NCBI RefSeq assembly: GCF_021391535.1
Contig: NZ_CP090066.1
Coordinates: 372,001-436,000 of the forward strand
DNA: 64,000 bases
Reading direction: 5' to 3'
Origin: Aurantimonas sp. HBX-1
Lineage (GTDB): Bacteria > Pseudomonadota > Alphaproteobacteria > Rhizobiales > Rhizobiaceae
The notes under the pieces are model-generated. The model ran no database searches and was not told where the DNA came from. It was given only the letters and a program-made list of their open reading frames with translations. This document shows, in pieces, positions 34,647 through 48,000 of the stretch (positions are counted from its first letter, which is position 1; each line of letters starts with the position of its first letter). The translations under genes and the position numbers were made by a program.

Positions 34647-35657
34647 ATGTTTATCCGACGCCTCGTGACGGCGGCCGCACTTGCGGCGAGCCTGTTTGCG
34701 CTCTCCGCCTGCAAGTACGAGGACCTCGTGCCGGCCAACGCGCCGCTGCCCGCCGATCTCGTCCGCGCCATCAGCGCGCAGGGCATGGGCGTGAACTCGC
34801 CCGTCCTCGTCCGGCTCTACAAGGAAGAATCCGAACTCGAGATCTGGAAGCAGAAGACCGACGGCAGCTATGCCCTGCTGAAGACCTACGAGATCTGCGC
34901 CTGGTCCGGAAAGCTCGGGCCGAAGAAGAAGGAAGGCGACCGCCAGGCGCCGGAGGGCTTCTACACGGTGACGCCGGCGCAGCTGAACCCGAACTCGAAC
35001 TTCCACCTCGCCATCAACATGGGCTACCCGAACGCCTATGACCGCGCCAACAACCGCACCGGCAGCCATCTGATGATCCACGGCTCGTGCAACTCGTCCG
35101 GCTGCTACGCCATGGACGACGAGCAGGTGCAGGAGATCTACACGCTCGCCCGCCATTCCTTCGAAGGCGGCCAACGGGCGTTCCAGATCCAGGCCTATCC
35201 GTTCCGGATGACCCCGAAGAACCTCGCCCGCCACCGCAATTCCGAACATTACGAGTTCTGGAAGATGCTCAAGCTGGGCTCGGACCATTTCGAGATCACC
35301 AAGCGGCCGCCGAATGTCGGCGTCTGCGAGAGCCGCTACATCTTCGACCAGAGCGCCGAGACGGTCGCCAACCTGTCGCCGAACGGTCCGTGCCCGGTGT
35401 TCCAGACGCCGGCCGAGATCGCCGCCAAGGCAGCCGCCGACGCCGCGCACGAGGAAGAGATCGCCGCGCGGCTGAAGCCCAGCGAGTTCGCCAACACGAC
35501 GAGCTTCACCTACCGCACCGGCGACCCGATCACCGCCGACGCCTATGCGCAGGAGCAGCATCGCCGCGAGGGATACGACCGCGACGGCAACCGCATCGGC
35601 GGCAGCCGGTCGAGTTCTTCCCGCGGCGGGTCGATCTTTTCGGGCTTCCTGAACTGA
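34647..35657 (+). CDS. L,D-transpeptidase (YkuD) family lipoprotein
   Basis: 336 residues. Signal peptide ends at lipobox LSAC (Cys21), so a lipoprotein is likely. YkuD domain follows with INMGYPNAYDR and the catalytic segment HGSCNSSGCYAMDD (HxnSxGC pattern). The C-terminal 80 residues are disordered and end in a Ser-rich GSRSSSSRGG stretch. L,D-transpeptidases make 3-3 cross-links or attach proteins to peptidoglycan in the periplasm; which of these applies is unknown. Confidence 0.88.
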   Translation: MFIRRLVTAAALAASLFALSACKYEDLVPANAPLPADLVRAISAQGMGVNSPVLVRLYKEESELEIWKQKTDGSYALLKTYEICAWSGKLGPKKKEGDRQAPEGFYTVTPAQLNPNSNFHLAINMGYPNAYDRANNRTGSHLMIHGSCNSSGCYAMDDEQVQEIYTLARHSFEGGQRAFQIQAYPFRMTPKNLARHRNSEHYEFWKMLKLGSDHFEITKRPPNVGVCESRYIFDQSAETVANLSPNGPCPVFQTPAEIAAKAAADAAHEEEIAARLKPSEFANTTSFTYRTGDPITADAYAQEQHRREGYDRDGNRIGGSRSSSSRGGSIFSGFLN

Positions 35658-35784
35658 AGCCAGGCGGGCGGACCGGCTCCGGCCGGCCTTCGCCGACAAC
35701 CCAGACCGGTTGCCCGCACGTGTGAGGGCAGACCTCCGGCCGCCAGCCGGCCAGGCGTCTGCCCCGAGTAAGGGAAACGCCGCG

Positions 35785-36066
35785 ATGTCCCAGACCTTCC
35801 ATCAAGCCGATGCCGCCGCGCAGCGCGTTCCTCCGACCGGGGACGCTGCCGCGATCGGCGACTATCTGACGGCTCCGCCCAGCCGCGAGGCGCTGGCGGA
35901 AATCCTGCGGATCATGGGGGCGCGGCCGCGCGACATGCTGCGCCGCCGGGGAACGCCCTATGCCGAACTCGGCCTCGACGACCCGGCGCTCAGCGACGAG
36001 GAAATCCTCGAGGCGATGATCGCCAACCCGATCCTCATTGACCGCCCGGCCGGACTGCCGGCCTGA
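35785..36066 (+). CDS. truncated ArsC-like protein lacking the catalytic cysteine
   Basis: 93 residues. From about residue 26, YLTAPPSREALAEILRIMG, RDMLRRRGTPYAELGLDD and MIANPILIDRP match the middle of glutaredoxin-dependent arsenate reductases (ArsC), equivalent to residues 35 to about 96 of the E. coli enzyme. The N-terminal region with the CGTS/CGTSRN active-site loop is replaced by an unrelated stretch, and the C-terminal LCRP segment is absent. It has the arginines equivalent to Arg60 and Arg94 but not Cys12 or Arg107, so it is unlikely to reduce arsenate. Either a decayed gene or a small protein with a new role. Confidence 0.7.
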   Translation: MSQTFHQADAAAQRVPPTGDAAAIGDYLTAPPSREALAEILRIMGARPRDMLRRRGTPYAELGLDDPALSDEEILEAMIANPILIDRPAGLPA

Positions 36067-36072
36067 GCCGAC

Positions 36073-36112
36073 CGCCCCGCCGGCCTGCCCTTCGCGGGCT
36101 GCCGGCGGGGCG
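36073..36112. terminator. long hairpin between the ArsC-like gene and secA
   Basis: Perfect 12-bp arms CGCCCCGCCGGC and GCCGGCGGGGCG enclose a smaller stem GCCC/GGGC with a 5-nt loop. It sits between two convergent genes, 7 nt after one stop and 15 nt before the other, fitting a bidirectional transcript end. No T-run on either side. Confidence 0.5.
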
Positions 36113-36126
36113 TCATGCCGGCGCCG

Positions 36127-38859
<2,733 letters not shown>

Positions 38860-39145
38860 GAAGTGACCTTCCAGAGTGTCTTGAGCTACCGACGCCGTTG
38901 CCGTCGCCGCCTGTCGCGGTCGCCGGTTCCGGTCGATCCCCTGCGCTTGCGGGGCCTTCAAACTTTGCGGAAGGCGGCTGGACTTTCGGATCGCGCGAGA
39001 GATAAGAGGGGGCCAAACCGATGTCAACGGCGCCCGACCTGCCGGGGACGCCGCTTTCCGGGGCTACAGGGACGTTGCCACAGGCGCGCGAAACGCCGGC
39101 CGGAAGCCCCACTCTCCCATCGAACCGCAAAGGATGTTCTTTGCC

Positions 39146-40042
39146 ATGACCATCGATCTACGCCTGACCCTCGCCGCCAGCGCGATCGTCCTCGCCGTCC
39201 TTGCCGGCCCGGCCCGCGCCGCCGATGCCGACATCGTGGCGAAGGTCGGCGACGCCGAGATCACCGAGGGCGACCTCAGCGCCGCGCAGAAGGAGATCGG
39301 CGCGCAGTTCCAGCAGCTGCCCGAGGAGCAGCGCCGGCTGGCGGTGCTGTCCGCGCTGATCGACATCAAGGCGCTGGCGCAGGAGGCCGAGGAGGCCAAG
39401 CTGCAGGACGAGCCGGCGGTGGCGAGCGAGATCGACTTCCAGCGCGACCGCGCGCTCCACAATGCGTTCTTCGCCAAGAACGGCGTCGCCACGGTGACCG
39501 AGGACGAGCTCAAGGCCCGCTACGACGCCGAAATCGGCGCGATGCCGGCGACCGAGGAAGTGCATGCGCGCCACATCCTGGTGAAGACCAAGGAAGAAGC
39601 GCAGGCCGCGATCAAGCGGCTCGACGAGGGAGCGGACTTCGCCACCGTCGCCAAGGAAATGTCGACCGGCCCGTCGGGCCCGGAAGGCGGCGACCTCGGC
39701 TTCTTCCGCGCCGGGCAGATGGTGCCGGCCTTCGAGGCGGCCGCCTTCGCGCTGGAGCCGGGGCAGTACAGCAAGGAGCCGGTCGAGACGCAGTTCGGCT
39801 GGCACGTGATCCGGGTCGAGGAGAAGCGGCAGGCCGAGCCGCCGAGCTACGACCAGGTGAAGGAGCAGGTCCGGCAGGTGGTGCTGCGCGAGAAGTACAT
39901 GGAGCTCGTCCGCAAGGCACGTACCGACCTCACCGTCGAATATGTCGACCCGGCGCTCAAGCAGCAGATCGAGGCGATCGAAGGCGCGATGGAGCCGGCA
40001 CCCGCCGACGCACCGGCGGCCGAAACGCCGCCGGCCGAGTAG
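39146..40042 (+). CDS. periplasmic peptidyl-prolyl isomerase, parvulin type
   Basis: 298 residues. Signal peptide to ARAADA (about residue 28); a SurA/PrsA-like chaperone N-domain; parvulin domain with VHARHILVKTKEEA, GGDLGFFRAGQMVPAFEAAAF and FGWHVIRVEEKR; Pro/Ala-rich C-tail. It assists folding of exported proteins. The ATG at 39146 is favoured over the one at 39134 because AAAGGA then lies at normal spacing. Divergent from secA. Confidence 0.9.
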   Translation: MTIDLRLTLAASAIVLAVLAGPARAADADIVAKVGDAEITEGDLSAAQKEIGAQFQQLPEEQRRLAVLSALIDIKALAQEAEEAKLQDEPAVASEIDFQRDRALHNAFFAKNGVATVTEDELKARYDAEIGAMPATEEVHARHILVKTKEEAQAAIKRLDEGADFATVAKEMSTGPSGPEGGDLGFFRAGQMVPAFEAAAFALEPGQYSKEPVETQFGWHVIRVEEKRQAEPPSYDQVKEQVRQVVLREKYMELVRKARTDLTVEYVDPALKQQIEAIEGAMEPAPADAPAAETPPAE

Positions 40043-40138
40043 CCCGCAAGGCCTGCCTCGGGGCGCCGTCGCGCGCCGCAACGAATGCGACCCTGGCGCC
40101 GCCCCGGCGGCGCCAAACCTCAGCCGCCGAAGGATTCC

Positions 40139-41380
40139 ATGACGACGCCCGTCTCCCCCCTGGCCCCGGCCACCATTCCGGAGCTTCCCCCGATCGAGGG
40201 CGTCCGCATCGCGACGGCGGCGGCCGGCATCAAGTACAAGGGCCGCACCGATCTCCTGGTGATGGTGCTGGATGCGCAGACCACCGTCGCCGGGGTCTTC
40301 ACCACCTCGAAATGCCCGTCGGCGCCGGTGGATTTCTGTCGTGAGAGCCTGAAGGGCGGCACGGCGCGGGCGCTGGTGGTCAATTCAGGCAATGCCAACG
40401 CCTTCACTGGACAACGTGGGCGGGAGACGACGAGGGCGACGGCGCAGGCCGCCGCCGCGGCGCTCGGCTGCCCCGCCGATGCGGTCTTCCTGGCCTCGAC
40501 CGGCGTCATCGGCGAGCCGCTCGACGCCGGCAAGTTCACCGGGCTCCTGGCCGGGCTCACCGACGCGGCGCGGCCGGACGGCTGGCGCGAGGCCGCCGAG
40601 GCGATCATGACCACCGACACCTATCCGAAGCTCGCGACCCGCACGGTCGAGATCGGCGGGGCGAGCGTGACGATCAACGGCATCGCCAAGGGCGCCGGAA
40701 TGATCGCGCCCGACATGGCGACGATGCTCTCCTTCGTGGCCACCGACGCGCCGATCGCTGCGCCGGCGCTGCAGGCGATGCTGGCGAGCGCTGTCGGTCC
40801 GAGCTTCAACTCGGTGACGGTCGACAGCGACACCTCGACCTCCGACACGCTGCTGCTGTTTGCCACCGGCAGCGCCGCGGCCCGCGGCTGCCCCCAGATT
40901 ACCGACGCGAACGACCCGGCCGCCGCCGGCTTCCGGGCCGCGCTCGACGACCTGCTGCTCGACCTCGCGCGGCAGGTGGCGCGCGACGGGGAGGGGGCCC
41001 GCAAGGAGATCCAGGTCACCGTCGAGGGCGCGACCAGCGATGCGGCCGCCAAGCGGATCGCGCTGTCGATCGCCAATTCGCCGCTGGTCAAGACCGCCGT
41101 CGCCGGCGAGGACGCCAATTGGGGCCGGGTGGTCATGGCCGTCGGCAAGGCCGGCGAGACCGCCGACCGCGATCGCCTCGCCATCCATTTCGGCGACGTC
41201 CGCGTCGCCGTCGACGGGGCACGCGATCCGGCCTATTCGGAAGCCGCGGCCTCGGCCGTGATGCAGCGCCCGGAGATTCCGATCCGGGTGGAACTCGGCC
41301 TCGGAACCGGGCGCTGGACAGTCTACAGCTGCGATCTCACGAAGGAATATGTCGCGATCAATGGCGATTACCGAAGCTGA
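40139..41380 (+). CDS. argJ: bifunctional glutamate N-acetyltransferase/amino-acid acetyltransferase
   Basis: 413 residues. The self-cleavage site is visible as KGAGMIAPDMATML, with the nucleophile Thr after Ala; SGNANAFTG and FNSVTVDSDTSTSD also match ArgJ. It recycles the acetyl group from N-acetylornithine to glutamate in arginine synthesis, and may also make N-acetylglutamate from acetyl-CoA. The N-terminus was set at the ATG at 40139. It overlaps the GNAT gene by 20 nt. Confidence 0.95.
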   Translation: MTTPVSPLAPATIPELPPIEGVRIATAAAGIKYKGRTDLLVMVLDAQTTVAGVFTTSKCPSAPVDFCRESLKGGTARALVVNSGNANAFTGQRGRETTRATAQAAAAALGCPADAVFLASTGVIGEPLDAGKFTGLLAGLTDAARPDGWREAAEAIMTTDTYPKLATRTVEIGGASVTINGIAKGAGMIAPDMATMLSFVATDAPIAAPALQAMLASAVGPSFNSVTVDSDTSTSDTLLLFATGSAAARGCPQITDANDPAAAGFRAALDDLLLDLARQVARDGEGARKEIQVTVEGATSDAAAKRIALSIANSPLVKTAVAGEDANWGRVVMAVGKAGETADRDRLAIHFGDVRVAVDGARDPAYSEAAASAVMQRPEIPIRVELGLGTGRWTVYSCDLTKEYVAINGDYRS

Positions 41381-42149
41381 GAGACTGCGACAGCTGGCCG
41401 TGGTGCGCCGGCTCGAGGCGGCGGGCTTCCGCGCCTGGCCGGCGTCGACGACGTCGTTCGACGGCACGTGGGCGGTGCGGCTGACCAAGGCCTTCCCGGC
41501 CAAGCGGCTCAACTCGGTCAACCCGCTCGACCCCTCCGACAACGCCGACATTCCCGAGCGGATCGAGCGGGCGCGCCGGACCTTCCTCGACTATGGCCGA
41601 ACGATCATCGTGCGGCAGTCGCCGCTGGCGCCGCCGGAACTGGTGCGCCATCTCGACGACGACGGCTGGAGCCGCTTCGGCGAGTCGGTGGTGATGACGG
41701 CGGACCTGACGAAACTCTCCTTCGAGAGCGCGCTGGACCGGATCCCGATCCGCGACACCGCCCGCTACATCGAGGCTAGCCTGATCGTCCACGAGCGACC
41801 GGCGTCGCTGCGCGCCGGGCTGACCGAGATCATCGAGGCGATCCGCCCGCCCACCGGCCTGTTCGTGCAGGAAGACAAGGCCGGCGCGCCGGTCGCGGTG
41901 GCGCTCGCCATCCACGACAACGACCTGACCGGGCTGCTCGACGTCGCGGTGGCGCAGAGCCAGCGCCGCCAGGGCACCGGCCGCGACCTCGTCGCCACGG
42001 CGCTGCGCTACACCGTCCGCAAGGGCGCCAAGACGGCCTGGGTGCAGGTCGAGGCCGACAATGCGGCGGGCCTGTCGCTCTACCGCTCGCTCGGCTTCAC
42101 CCCGGCCTATCGCTACGTCTACCGCGCGCCGCCGGAGAGCGCCGCGTGA
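41361..42149 (+). CDS. GNAT family N-acetyltransferase
   Basis: 262 residues. A less conserved N-terminal half (FRAWPASTTSFDGTWAVR, SVNPLDP) is followed by a GNAT domain with LLDVAVAQSQRRQGTGRDLV as the acetyl-CoA motif A and VEADNAAGLSLYRSLGFTPAYRYVY as motif B. The substrate is unknown. The ATG at 41361 is preferred; 41349 is an alternative nearer to AAGGA. It overlaps argJ by 20 nt and mutT by 4 nt, so the three are translated together. Confidence 0.87.
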   Translation: MAITEAERLRQLAVVRRLEAAGFRAWPASTTSFDGTWAVRLTKAFPAKRLNSVNPLDPSDNADIPERIERARRTFLDYGRTIIVRQSPLAPPELVRHLDDDGWSRFGESVVMTADLTKLSFESALDRIPIRDTARYIEASLIVHERPASLRAGLTEIIEAIRPPTGLFVQEDKAGAPVAVALAIHDNDLTGLLDVAVAQSQRRQGTGRDLVATALRYTVRKGAKTAWVQVEADNAAGLSLYRSLGFTPAYRYVYRAPPESAA

Positions 42150-42556
42150 GCGGCCCGCGTTCGCTGCTCGTCGTCGTCGCCTGCGCGCTGCTCGATGCCG
42201 ACGGCCGCATCCTCCTGTCCGAGCGCCCGGCCGGCAAGGCGCTGGCGGGGCTGTGGGAGTTTCCCGGCGGCAAGCTCGACGAAGGCGAGACGCCGGAGGC
42301 GGCGCTGATCCGGGAACTGCGCGAGGAACTGGGAATCGAGACGCAGGCGGCGTGCCTCGCGCCGCTGACCTTCGCCAGCCATTCCTACGACGGCTTCCAT
42401 TTGCTGATGCCGCTCTATGTCTGCCGCCGCTACGAGGGCATTCCGTACGGCCGCGAGGGGCAGCGGCTGAAATGGGTGCGGGCGTCGCAGCTGCGGGACT
42501 ATCCCATGCCGCCGGCCGACGAGCCGCTGATCGCCCACCTCGTCGATCTGCTCTGA
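42146..42556 (+). CDS. mutT: 8-oxo-dGTP diphosphatase (Nudix, MutT type)
   Basis: 136 residues with a complete Nudix box GGKLDEGETPEAALIRELREELGIE and the preceding GLWEFPG that binds the oxidised base in MutT. It hydrolyses 8-oxo-dGTP to prevent mutation, as inferred from the family. GTG start overlaps the GNAT stop (GTGA). Last gene of argJ-GNAT-mutT. Confidence 0.9.
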   Translation: MSGPRSLLVVVACALLDADGRILLSERPAGKALAGLWEFPGGKLDEGETPEAALIRELREELGIETQAACLAPLTFASHSYDGFHLLMPLYVCRRYEGIPYGREGQRLKWVRASQLRDYPMPPADEPLIAHLVDLL

Positions 42557-42652
42557 GCCGCGCCATCGCCGGCGCGCGGCCCCCTATGGCGGCGGGCGCG
42601 ATTGCTGCATAGGATGGCGGATCGACTGACCGTAGCAGGGCAATGACGCCTC

Positions 42653-43624
42653 ATGCCGGCGCGTCCCGGAGCGGGCATGTTGCGGACATTCTCCGCCGAC
42701 GGCGAGAGAGGCGACCCCGGTCGGGCGGCGGGAAACCGCGGCCCGGAGCGGCGGCTCGGCCCGCTGGTGCTGGGCGCGCCCCATGCGCAGGAGGGAATCG
42801 AGCAGCGGCCGGCGGCCCACGGCAGCCGCGAGGCCGGCGAGGACTTCATCATCCAGCTCGTCCTTGCGGGCCGTCTCGACGTCGATACCTACGGCGCGAT
42901 CGGTCGTGTCGGGGCCGGGGAGATCGTCCTCTTCGACATGAGGCGTCCGCGCCGGACCGAGGCGTGCGAGGTTCTGACGGTCGTCTTCCGCATCGCCCGC
43001 GATGCCCTGGAGGCAGCGTTCCCGGCCAGCCATCTGCTCCATGGCGCGGTGCTGCGGCCGCCGCATGCCGGCCTGCTCGCCGAGACCATGCAGGTCCTTT
43101 GCCACCACGGGTCGCTCATCCCCGAGGCGCAAGGGGAGCGCGCCGCCCGGGTATTTGCCGAGATGCTGGCGATCACCCTGCACGCTGCCGGATGGCAGCC
43201 CGGCCGCGCCGTGCCGGCCGGCGACCCGGCCGGGCTGGCGCGGGCCCGCCGGCTGGTCGAGATGCGCCTCGCCTCGGCCGATCTCGGCCCGGCGCTGCTG
43301 GCCGCCGAGATCGGCGTGTCGCGCTCGCGCCTCTACGACCTGTTCAAGCCGCTGGGCGGGGTCTCGCGCTACATTCAGGAGCGGCGGGCCTCGCGGCTGC
43401 ACGACCTGTTGTGTGCGCCGCACGAGACCCGCAGCGTGGCGGTCCTTGCCTACGCTGCCGGCTTCGCCACCGAGAGCCATGCCAGCCGCACGTTCCGCGA
43501 CGTCTATGGCATCGCGCCGGGCCGCTTCCGGCGGCTGCGGCGCGAGGCGGGCGACGCTCCGGGAGCACTGCCCTCTCCCGACGTCATGGCCGACGGCGAG
43601 GCACTGGTGCCCGCCGAGCCGTGA
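42653..43624 (+). CDS. AraC family transcriptional regulator
   Basis: 323 residues. N-terminal ligand region of AraC type with a cupin-like fold (FIIQLVLAGRLDVDTYGA, GAGEIVLFDMRRP); C-terminal double HTH (about 200-305) with ARRLVEMRLA, LLAAEIGVSRSRLYDLFKPLGGVSRYIQERR and AVLAYAAGFATESHASRTFRDVYGIAPGRFRRLRR. Convergent with the aldo/keto reductase gene, so its target is not obvious. The first ATG is used; another lies at 42677. Confidence 0.87.
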   Translation: MPARPGAGMLRTFSADGERGDPGRAAGNRGPERRLGPLVLGAPHAQEGIEQRPAAHGSREAGEDFIIQLVLAGRLDVDTYGAIGRVGAGEIVLFDMRRPRRTEACEVLTVVFRIARDALEAAFPASHLLHGAVLRPPHAGLLAETMQVLCHHGSLIPEAQGERAARVFAEMLAITLHAAGWQPGRAVPAGDPAGLARARRLVEMRLASADLGPALLAAEIGVSRSRLYDLFKPLGGVSRYIQERRASRLHDLLCAPHETRSVAVLAYAAGFATESHASRTFRDVYGIAPGRFRRLRREAGDAPGALPSPDVMADGEALVPAEP

Positions 43625-43634
43625 GGCTTCCGCC

Positions 43635-44468
43635 TCAGATGATCGCCAGAGGCTGCTTGCGGCGCGGCGGCGGGAACGCCGCGTCGATCTCGGCGAGATC
43701 CTCCGCGTCGAGCGCCAGGTCGAGGGCTGCGGCGTTGTCGCGGACATGCGCCACGCTGCTGGCCTTGGGGATCGCGATGATGTCCTTGTGGCGCAGCACG
43801 AAGGCCAGCGCGACGCGGGCCGGCGTCGCGTCATGGCGCGCGGCGATACGAACCAGCGTCGCGTCCTCCAGCAGGTCGCCGCCTTGCCCGATCGGCGAAT
43901 AGGCCATTGCCGGCATGCCCTGCGCTTCCAGCATCGGCAGCAGGTCGAACTCGATGCCGCGTTCGCCGGGATTGTAGAGCACCTGGTCGGTCTGCACCGA
44001 CGCGCCGCCGGCCGCTGCCAGTTCCTCCATGTCGTCGACGTCGAAGTTGGAGACGCCCCAGCGCAGGATCTTGCCGGCCGCCTTCAGCGTCTCCAGCGCC
44101 GCGACGGTCTCCGCCAGCGGCACGCTGCCGCGCCAGTGCAGCAGATAGAGGTCGAGCCGGTCGGTGCCGAGCCGTTGCAGCGACGCCTCGCAGGCGCGGA
44201 TCGTGCCCTGGCGCGAGGCATTGCCCGGCGCGACCTTCGACACGAGGAAGATGTCGTCGCGGCGGCCGTCGATCGCCTCGCCCACCAGCTGTTCGGAGCG
44301 GCCGTTGCCGTAGATTTCCGCCGTATCGAGAAGCGTCATGCCGCGCTCGATCCCCTCGCGCAGGGCGGCGATCTCCGCATCGCGGCGGGTGGGCTCGTCG
44401 CCCATCATCCAGGTGCCCTGGCCCAGCACCGGCACTGGGGTGCCATCGGGAAGCGTTGTCTGTCGCAT
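43635..44468 (-). CDS. aldo/keto reductase
   Basis: 277 residues. NADPH-dependent carbonyl reductase of the TIM-barrel AKR family: GQGTWMMGDE near the start, LLDTAEIYGNGRSEQLVGEAI with catalytic Asp and Tyr, LVSKVAPGN with Lys, DLYLLHWRG with His, and C-terminal IAIPKASSVAHVRDNA. The substrate is unknown. Convergent with the AraC gene and divergent from the PRC-barrel gene. Confidence 0.9.
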   Translation of the reverse strand: MRQTTLPDGTPVPVLGQGTWMMGDEPTRRDAEIAALREGIERGMTLLDTAEIYGNGRSEQLVGEAIDGRRDDIFLVSKVAPGNASRQGTIRACEASLQRLGTDRLDLYLLHWRGSVPLAETVAALETLKAAGKILRWGVSNFDVDDMEELAAAGGASVQTDQVLYNPGERGIEFDLLPMLEAQGMPAMAYSPIGQGGDLLEDATLVRIAARHDATPARVALAFVLRHKDIIAIPKASSVAHVRDNAAALDLALDAEDLAEIDAAFPPPRRKQPLAII

Positions 44469-44570
44469 GGGTTTCTCCGGTTGTCGCTGCCTCGTGCGGG
44501 CCGCCATGGCGGAACGAGCGGTCGGTCAAGGCGTTGCAGGAATAAGCAAATTCACCAAGGAGACGACGTC

Positions 44571-44969
44571 ATGTCATCGACGGAAGGCCAGACCATCATG
44601 GGCACGGACGACGTGGCGGGAGTGAGCGTCGGTGTCGACAACATCGAGGCGAGCCGGGTGTCCGGCACTGCCGTCTACAACACCGAGGGCGACCATCTCG
44701 GCCATATCCACGATCTCGTGCTTGGCAAGCGCGACGGGCGGGTGAAATATGCCGTCATGTCGTTCGGCGGCTTCCTCGGCATCGGCGAGGAATACCACCC
44801 GCTGCCCTGGCAGGCGCTGAAATACGACGAGCGGCAGGGCGGCTATGTCGTCGGCGTCACCGCCGACCAGCTGCGCGAGGCGCCCCGCTATGCCGCCGAC
44901 GCCGCGCCCGACTGGGACCCCGAATACGGGCGCCGGATCGACGACTACTATCGGCCCGCCTTCTTCTGA
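44571..44969 (+). CDS. PRC-barrel domain protein
   Basis: 132 residues: EASRVSGTAVYNTEGDHLGHIHDLVLGKRDGRVKYAVMSFGGFLGIGEEYHPLPW, the PRC-barrel pattern. Related small proteins are abundant in Rhizobiales and often stress-induced; no reaction is known. A ribosome-binding site AAGGAGA precedes the ATG, and a strong terminator follows. Confidence 0.87.
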   Translation: MSSTEGQTIMGTDDVAGVSVGVDNIEASRVSGTAVYNTEGDHLGHIHDLVLGKRDGRVKYAVMSFGGFLGIGEEYHPLPWQALKYDERQGGYVVGVTADQLREAPRYAADAAPDWDPEYGRRIDDYYRPAFF

Positions 44970-44998
44970 CCGGCAGGCCGGGCCACGGGTGAAACGGA

Positions 44999-45032
44999 AA
45001 AGGCCGCCGGGGTATCGTCCCCGGCGGCCTTT
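44999..45032. terminator. Rho-independent terminator after the PRC-barrel gene
   Basis: Perfect 14-bp stem (AAAGGCCGCCGGGG against CCCCGGCGGCCTTT) with loop TATCGT, ending in TTT on the plus strand and again a T-run on the minus. It lies between convergent PRC-barrel and clpB genes, so it may serve both. Confidence 0.85.
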
Positions 45033-45090
45033 CTGCATGGCTGTGGCGCTCGTGTCCCGCGCGGCGGCGTTGGCCACCGCCGGCGCGGCG

Positions 45091-47715
<2,625 letters not shown>

Positions 47716-47811
47716 GATGTCGCTCTCCTGCCGCGAACCTCCCTCACTGCCGAGGCAAGGTCCGAGTGTTCCTGGAGTCCGGCTCCCGTTCCGGCGAGCC
47801 GCCCACCGGAC

Positions 47812-47840
47812 ATATGGGGAAAGCGCGCCGCCCCCGGAAG
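47812..47840 (-). promoter_or_regulatory. possible heat-shock (RpoH) promoter for clpB
   Basis: CCCCATAT (read on the minus strand at 47819-47812) resembles the RpoH -10 box. The upstream element at the expected distance, CTTCCG, matches the CTTGAA consensus poorly, so this is weak. It would start transcription about 100 nt before clpB. Confidence 0.3.
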
Positions 47841-48000
47841 GGGCACAAGCCGCGACTGTTGCAGAAATGCCGGTCCTGTCATTGCGCTATGTCAGGGCGA
47901 TCCGAAAATCGCCATGAGCTTTCCCGAAACGACGAATGGCGCCGCGGAGACCGCGACGCCATTCGAATTTCTGCAAGCCGAACCGCCCGCAGGCGGCCGG

